In this document: in pieces, positions 7,959 through 11,361 of the stretch
Layout of the letters: every line of letters begins with the position of its first letter
How positions within the stretch are numbered: position 1 is the first letter of the stretch
Source of the DNA: Phoronis ovalis
Lineage: Eukaryota > Phoronida > Phoronidae
NCBI GenBank assembly: GCA_028565635.1
Contig: JAOXYB010053912.1
Coordinates: forward strand, 1 to 11,361
DNA: 11,361 nucleotides
Reading direction: 5' to 3'
Made by a program: the position numbers and the translations under genes
The notes under the pieces: generated by a model
Told to the model about the DNA's origin: nothing
Database searches by the model: none
What the model saw: only the letters and a program-made list of their open reading frames with translations

Positions 7959-7964
7959 ATTAAA
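7959..7964 (+). terminator. Candidate poly(A) signal ATTAAA, Kelch gene
   Basis: ATTAAA is the commonest variant of AATAAA and lies 330 bp after the Kelch stop. A GT-rich stretch (aggttgtaagt) follows, as expected downstream of a cleavage site. I saw no AATAAA on this strand between the stop codon and this point. Confidence 0.5.
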
Positions 7965-7991
7965 GTAACTATTAGGTTGTAAGTATCCAGA

Positions 7992-7997
7992 TTTAAT
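7992..7997 (-). terminator. PSMC4: Candidate poly(A) signal ATTAAA, PSMC4
   Basis: Read on the minus strand this is ATTAAA, 65 bp after the PSMC4 stop, a suitable distance for a short 3' untranslated region. A second minus-strand AATAAA at 7720-7725 is a distal alternative. Confidence 0.45.
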
Positions 7998-8061
7998 CAC
8001 AGTTATTCACAGCTGACATACTCAAAATAAGTTACCATAGCAACAAGATTGTATAAACAGT

Positions 8062-11176
<3,115 letters not shown>

Positions 11177-11361
11177 CTAAAAAGATAGGAATATGAAAGT
11201 GACAATCAAAAAAGATGATTAACCCGTACAATGCTTTAACAAATTGTGTTACTTATTATTGCTGTGCTGAGTTTGTTTTTCTTGCATCGCCTTTTTTCAC
11301 CATATAATCATTTACAACCAGTATCTTACACGCAGAATAACTTAGCAATATGACACTTGTG

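Larger units (their letters stand above)
7630..8061. other. Convergent intergenic region shared by both 3' ends
   Basis: This region of 432 bp separates the two stop codons and should hold the 3' untranslated ends of both genes. It carries candidate poly(A) signals on both strands and no other coding sequence that I recognise. Confidence 0.75.

Overview
The window is animal nuclear DNA: AT-rich, with short coding exons split by GT-AG introns of about 200 to 1,900 bp and many degenerate short repeats. The repeats (fold-back and terminal-inverted-repeat elements, a roughly 300-bp tandem array, a C-run 'ctcccccccccc' element) and the protein sequences fit an aquatic or marine invertebrate. The phylum cannot be fixed from this sequence. 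No bacterial operon, CRISPR array, virus or tRNA/rRNA gene was seen.

Layout. The plus strand (763-7629) carries nine exons of a Kelch-propeller gene that is open at its 5' end. The joined exons give 410 codons plus a stop, with consistent phase at every junction. The protein resembles KLHDC2/KLHDC1, substrate receptors of CUL2 ubiquitin ligases. It has a good Elongin BC-box followed by a Cul2-box, and the residues recalled to form the C-terminal-glycine degron pocket of human KLHDC2 are present. The minus strand (11176 down to 8062) carries the last six exons of PSMC4 (Rpt3, 26S proteasome regulatory subunit 6B). They encode 310 codons, from the OB domain through the AAA+ ATPase to a C-terminal HbYX tail. 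The N-terminal coiled-coil exons lie beyond position 11361.

The two genes converge tail to tail, with their stop codons 432 bp apart. Candidate poly(A) signals on opposite strands lie within about 30 bp of each other (7959-7964 plus; 7992-7997 minus). One gene would tag proteins for destruction and the other would unfold them at the proteasome, so this is a pair from one pathway. Whether the pairing matters is not shown by the sequence.

Most of the unexplained structure is in the Kelch introns and flank. It comprises a 491-bp fold-back element carrying a nested 30-bp palindrome (82-572), a T-rich 31-33-bp repeat cluster (1543-1639), a hAT-like non-autonomous element with an exact 8-bp target duplication (3017-3332), a terminal-inverted-repeat element carrying CCAAT, GC-box and TATA-like words (3910-4197), and a degenerate array of about 4.5 units of roughly 300 bp (5750-7200) in the intron that splits the BC-box codons. 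I found no convincing new multi-gene system.
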